DNA of 40,072 bases from an uncultured Christensenellaceae bacterium (GTDB taxonomy: Bacteria > Bacillota > Clostridia > Christensenellales > Borkfalkiaceae). The stretch lies in NCBI GenBank assembly GCA_910588465.1, contig CAJUOP010000001.1, positions 46,984 through 87,055 on the forward strand. Direction: 5' to 3'. The notes below the pieces were generated by a model, which was given only the letters and a program-made list of their open reading frames with translations, ran no database searches and was not told the origin of the DNA. A program made the position numbers and the translations under genes. Below are positions 38,080-40,072 of the stretch, piece by piece (the first letter of the stretch is position 1; the number at the start of each line of letters is the position of its first letter).

Positions 38080-39366
38080 TTATTTGCCCACGCAGAATTT
38101 TTCGAAAATTTCCGTAATGATCGCCTCGGTCGCAGTTTCTCCGCTGATCTCGCCCAACGCCTCCCAGGCGCGCCGAATATCCTCGGCGTACAGCTCGGGC
38201 GGGAGCGTTTTCACGGACGAGAGCGCCGATTTCACGTGCCCGTACGCCCGTTCCGCCGCCGAATAGTGCCGCGCTTCGAGCAGAAACAGCCCGCCCGAAA
38301 TCGTACCTCCGCACCGTTCGACCAATAAATTTTTCAACTCTTCGATCCCCTCGCCCGTGCGCGCAGAAACGTTAATATCGCAATCGGGAATACGGCGCAA
38401 ATCACTCTTGGCGCCCACCGTAATCACGTTCGCTTCCTTCGGAAAGAAAGGAGCCTCGCCCTCTTCCTTTAACCAGAGCACCGCGTCCGCCGCCTTTATG
38501 GCGTTTTCGGCGCGGCGGATCCCCTCCCGCTCGATTTCGTCGCCGCTCTCGCGCAGCCCCGCCGTATCGGTAAAGCGGAAGAGCACGCCGCCTAACTCTG
38601 CGGAGCCCTCCACCGTGTCGCGCGTGGTGCCTGCGGTGGCGGAGACGATCGCCCGATCGCACCCCAAAAGCGCGTTAAAGAGGGTGCTTTTCCCCGCGTT
38701 CGGCTTGCCGCAAAGCACGACGTTTACGCCGTCCTTTATCTTTTTGCCCGCGCGGTAGCTCTTTAACAGGCGAAAGAGCTCCTCCTCCGCCGCCGTCAGC
38801 CGCTGCAATATCTCTTCGCGCGAGCGGGGATTTAAGTCCTCTTCGGGATAATCCACGTCCGCGTCGATACTCGCCAGACATTCCGTAAGCAGCGCTTGCA
38901 GCCGCCTGCCCTCGTTCGTAAGCGACTCCGTATACAGCGAAAAGCCCGCGCGCACCTGCGCAAGCGACTCGGCGTTTATCATGTCCGCCATGCCCTCCGC
39001 CGCGGCGAGCGACAGCTTGCCGTTTAAAAACGCACGCTTGGTAAATTCGCCCCGATCGGCAAGGCGCGCCCCCAAAGCCAGCGTTCTTTCGAGAACGCCG
39101 CGGGCAATCTCCGTTCCGCCGTGGCAGTGGAATTCCACGCAGTCCTCGCCAGTGAACGACTTGGGCGCGCGGAAGTACACGCACATTCCGTAATCCTGAA
39201 AGGAACCGCAGTCGATCGTGCCCGCGTACATCGTGTTAGGGAGATATTCCCCCCCGTGCGAAAACATCTTTTTTGCCAACCCGAGCGAGCCCTCGCCGCT
39301 CAGCCGCACGACGGCGATCCCGCCCCGCCCCTGCGCGGTGGCGATCGCCGAAATTACGTCATTCAT
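38080..39366 (-). CDS. mnmE: tRNA modification GTPase MnmE
   Basis: The 428-residue protein forms, with MnmG, the enzyme that modifies uridine 34 of several tRNAs. The N-terminal folate-binding domain starts MNDVISAIATAQGRGGIAVV. The G1 loop is GKPNAGKST (220-228), G3 is DTAGLRESGDEIEREG, and the C-terminus is CVGK, carrying the catalytic cysteine of the usual C(I/V)GK ending. The length is a little below the usual 450. The start overlaps the preceding membrane protein gene by 8 bases, with GAGG about 9 bases upstream. The partner mnmG is not in the window. Confidence 0.96.
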   Translation of the reverse strand: MNDVISAIATAQGRGGIAVVRLSGEGSLGLAKKMFSHGGEYLPNTMYAGTIDCGSFQDYGMCVYFRAPKSFTGEDCVEFHCHGGTEIARGVLERTLALGARLADRGEFTKRAFLNGKLSLAAAEGMADMINAESLAQVRAGFSLYTESLTNEGRRLQALLTECLASIDADVDYPEEDLNPRSREEILQRLTAAEEELFRLLKSYRAGKKIKDGVNVVLCGKPNAGKSTLFNALLGCDRAIVSATAGTTRDTVEGSAELGGVLFRFTDTAGLRESGDEIEREGIRRAENAIKAADAVLWLKEEGEAPFFPKEANVITVGAKSDLRRIPDCDINVSARTGEGIEELKNLLVERCGGTISGGLFLLEARHYSAAERAYGHVKSALSSVKTLPPELYAEDIRRAWEALGEISGETATEAIITEIFEKFCVGK

Positions 39367-40072
39367 CCTTGCGATCCTCGGGAGGCGTTCCGTCGAACTC
39401 GCTGAACGGAGAGCGTTCCGTCGGTCTCTTCTCCCCGAATTCGTCGAAGGGCGAAGGCGCGTTCGGCGTGCTCGGCGGAGCCTCGACGTTGTGCGCGCGA
39501 TACATCGCCTCCATGCGCTTTCTCATCACCTCGTTATAGTCGACGGGCGTGTTCTTTCTTACGCAGAACATCACGATCCCGCGGAAGGGCAAAATCGTGG
39601 ACAATATGGTCATGATGAACGGACCGCGCATATAGTACTTGCGGTAAACCGCGTTATACACCACGCACATGAAGATGATCATTACGATAAAGATCAGCGA
39701 AGACAAGATGCCCGCCCAGTCGTTGGCGGCAATGATCCACTGAAATTGCGCGGGAACGTTCTCCGCAACGAATTTCGTGACCGTTTCCCCGCTCGTCGTT
39801 ACCGTCGTTTCCCAAAAATTAGGGTTCATTAAAAACACGCTGGTGACGATGGCAAAGATACTGATCCCCACGTAGAGGATCTCGGCGAGCATGGCGTATA
39901 AGCCGTGGCGCTTCATCTTCTGCCCGAAAAAGTTCGCCTCTCCCGCGATTTTCCCCGCATAATACGTGTTGAGAAAAGGCAAAAATCCCAGCCAAGCGTG
40001 CTTCATGTTTCGGCGTGAAGCCATAACATACATTCCCAAGCCCCCGAAAATAAGGCAGACGAGATACAATCC
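39359..40072 (-). CDS. Membrane protein, N-terminus cut by the window edge
   Basis: The open frame runs to the last base, so the start may be outside. The visible 237 codons hold about four hydrophobic segments, a basic loop (ASRRNMKHAWLGFLPFLNTYYAGKIAG) and a polar C-terminal tail with repeated short motifs (SPFDEFGEKRP, SPFSEFDGTPP). I do not recognise a family; the arrangement resembles small multi-pass proteins of unknown role. It overlaps mnmE by 8 bases, which suggests co-transcription. Confidence 0.72.
   Translation of the reverse strand, partial: GLYLVCLIFGGLGMYVMASRRNMKHAWLGFLPFLNTYYAGKIAGEANFFGQKMKRHGLYAMLAEILYVGISIFAIVTSVFLMNPNFWETTVTTSGETVTKFVAENVPAQFQWIIAANDWAGILSSLIFIVMIIFMCVVYNAVYRKYYMRGPFIMTILSTILPFRGIVMFCVRKNTPVDYNEVMRKRMEAMYRAHNVEAPPSTPNAPSPFDEFGEKRPTERSPFSEFDGTPPEDRKDE

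Noticed and set aside
1..40072. CRISPR array, prophage, insertion sequence or defence island
   Set aside because: No regularly spaced repeats, integrase, transposase or restriction/toxin genes were seen on either strand.

Overview
This 40,072-base window reads as ordinary chromosome of an uncultured, spore-forming member of the Clostridia (Bacillota). The evidence is spoIVA, yabP and yabQ, a secG-rnr-smpB cluster, an N-terminal adhE fragment, a DtxR-type regulator, strong TTGACA/TATAAT promoters and AGGAGG ribosome binding sites, in DNA that looks GC-rich for a clostridium. Placement near the gut Christensenellales/Borkfalkia-like lineages is only an impression from protein style. I see no insertion sequence, prophage, CRISPR array, rRNA or tRNA gene. 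No gap between genes exceeds 300 bases.

Layout. 1-3.1 kb: start of adhE (truncated by the window edge) and valS, both on the minus strand. 3.1-5.8 kb: a three-gene ABC importer (lipoprotein, ATPase, permease). 5.5-6.7 kb: a YkvI-like membrane protein running into the permease gene from the other strand. 6.8-8.6 kb: an unusual membrane-anchored PadR-type protein. 8.6-12.1 kb: minus-strand operon ywiB - metallo-hydrolase - rho - ROK sugar kinase. 12.1-14.9 kb: a YgjP-type metallopeptidase back to back with aroA, then a DtxR-family repressor divergent from a tiny XRE regulator. 15.0-17.8 kb: minus-strand sporulation/division operon yabP - yabQ - divIC - ppx - M50 protease. 18.0-19.8 kb: typA. 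19.8-20.0 kb: a cluster of palindromic intergenic repeats. 20.0-23.5 kb: operon aroK - gltX - thyA - folA. 23.6-27.2 kb: a small lipoprotein gene, then secG - rnr - smpB. 27.3-35.1 kb: a membrane protein behind a peculiar promoter, spoIVA, and an operon of a large membrane protein, a methyltransferase, hslO, a TPR protein and a helical-repeat protein. 35.2-38.0 kb: asd - dapA - dapB (lysine, peptidoglycan and dipicolinate precursors). 38.1-40.1 kb: mnmE and a membrane protein cut by the window end.

The most interesting signal is at the level of transcription starts. Six genes (ywiB, ygjP-like, aroA, the XRE regulator, aroK, dapA) have a good -10 box only 6-8 bases before their start codon and no Shine-Dalgarno sequence, so their mRNAs should be leaderless. 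Eleven other promoters sit about 30-76 bases upstream, nearly always with a recognisable ribosome binding site. The set is bimodal with nothing between. Other points: a promoter with an 8-base G/C homopolymer in its spacer followed by a 20-bp perfect hairpin at the predicted mRNA 5' end, a 264-base convergent gene overlap, an 85-base yabQ/divIC overlap with an embedded housekeeping promoter, and mother-cell-type promoter motifs before yabP, spoIVA and dapA. No clear new defence or metabolic system is visible.
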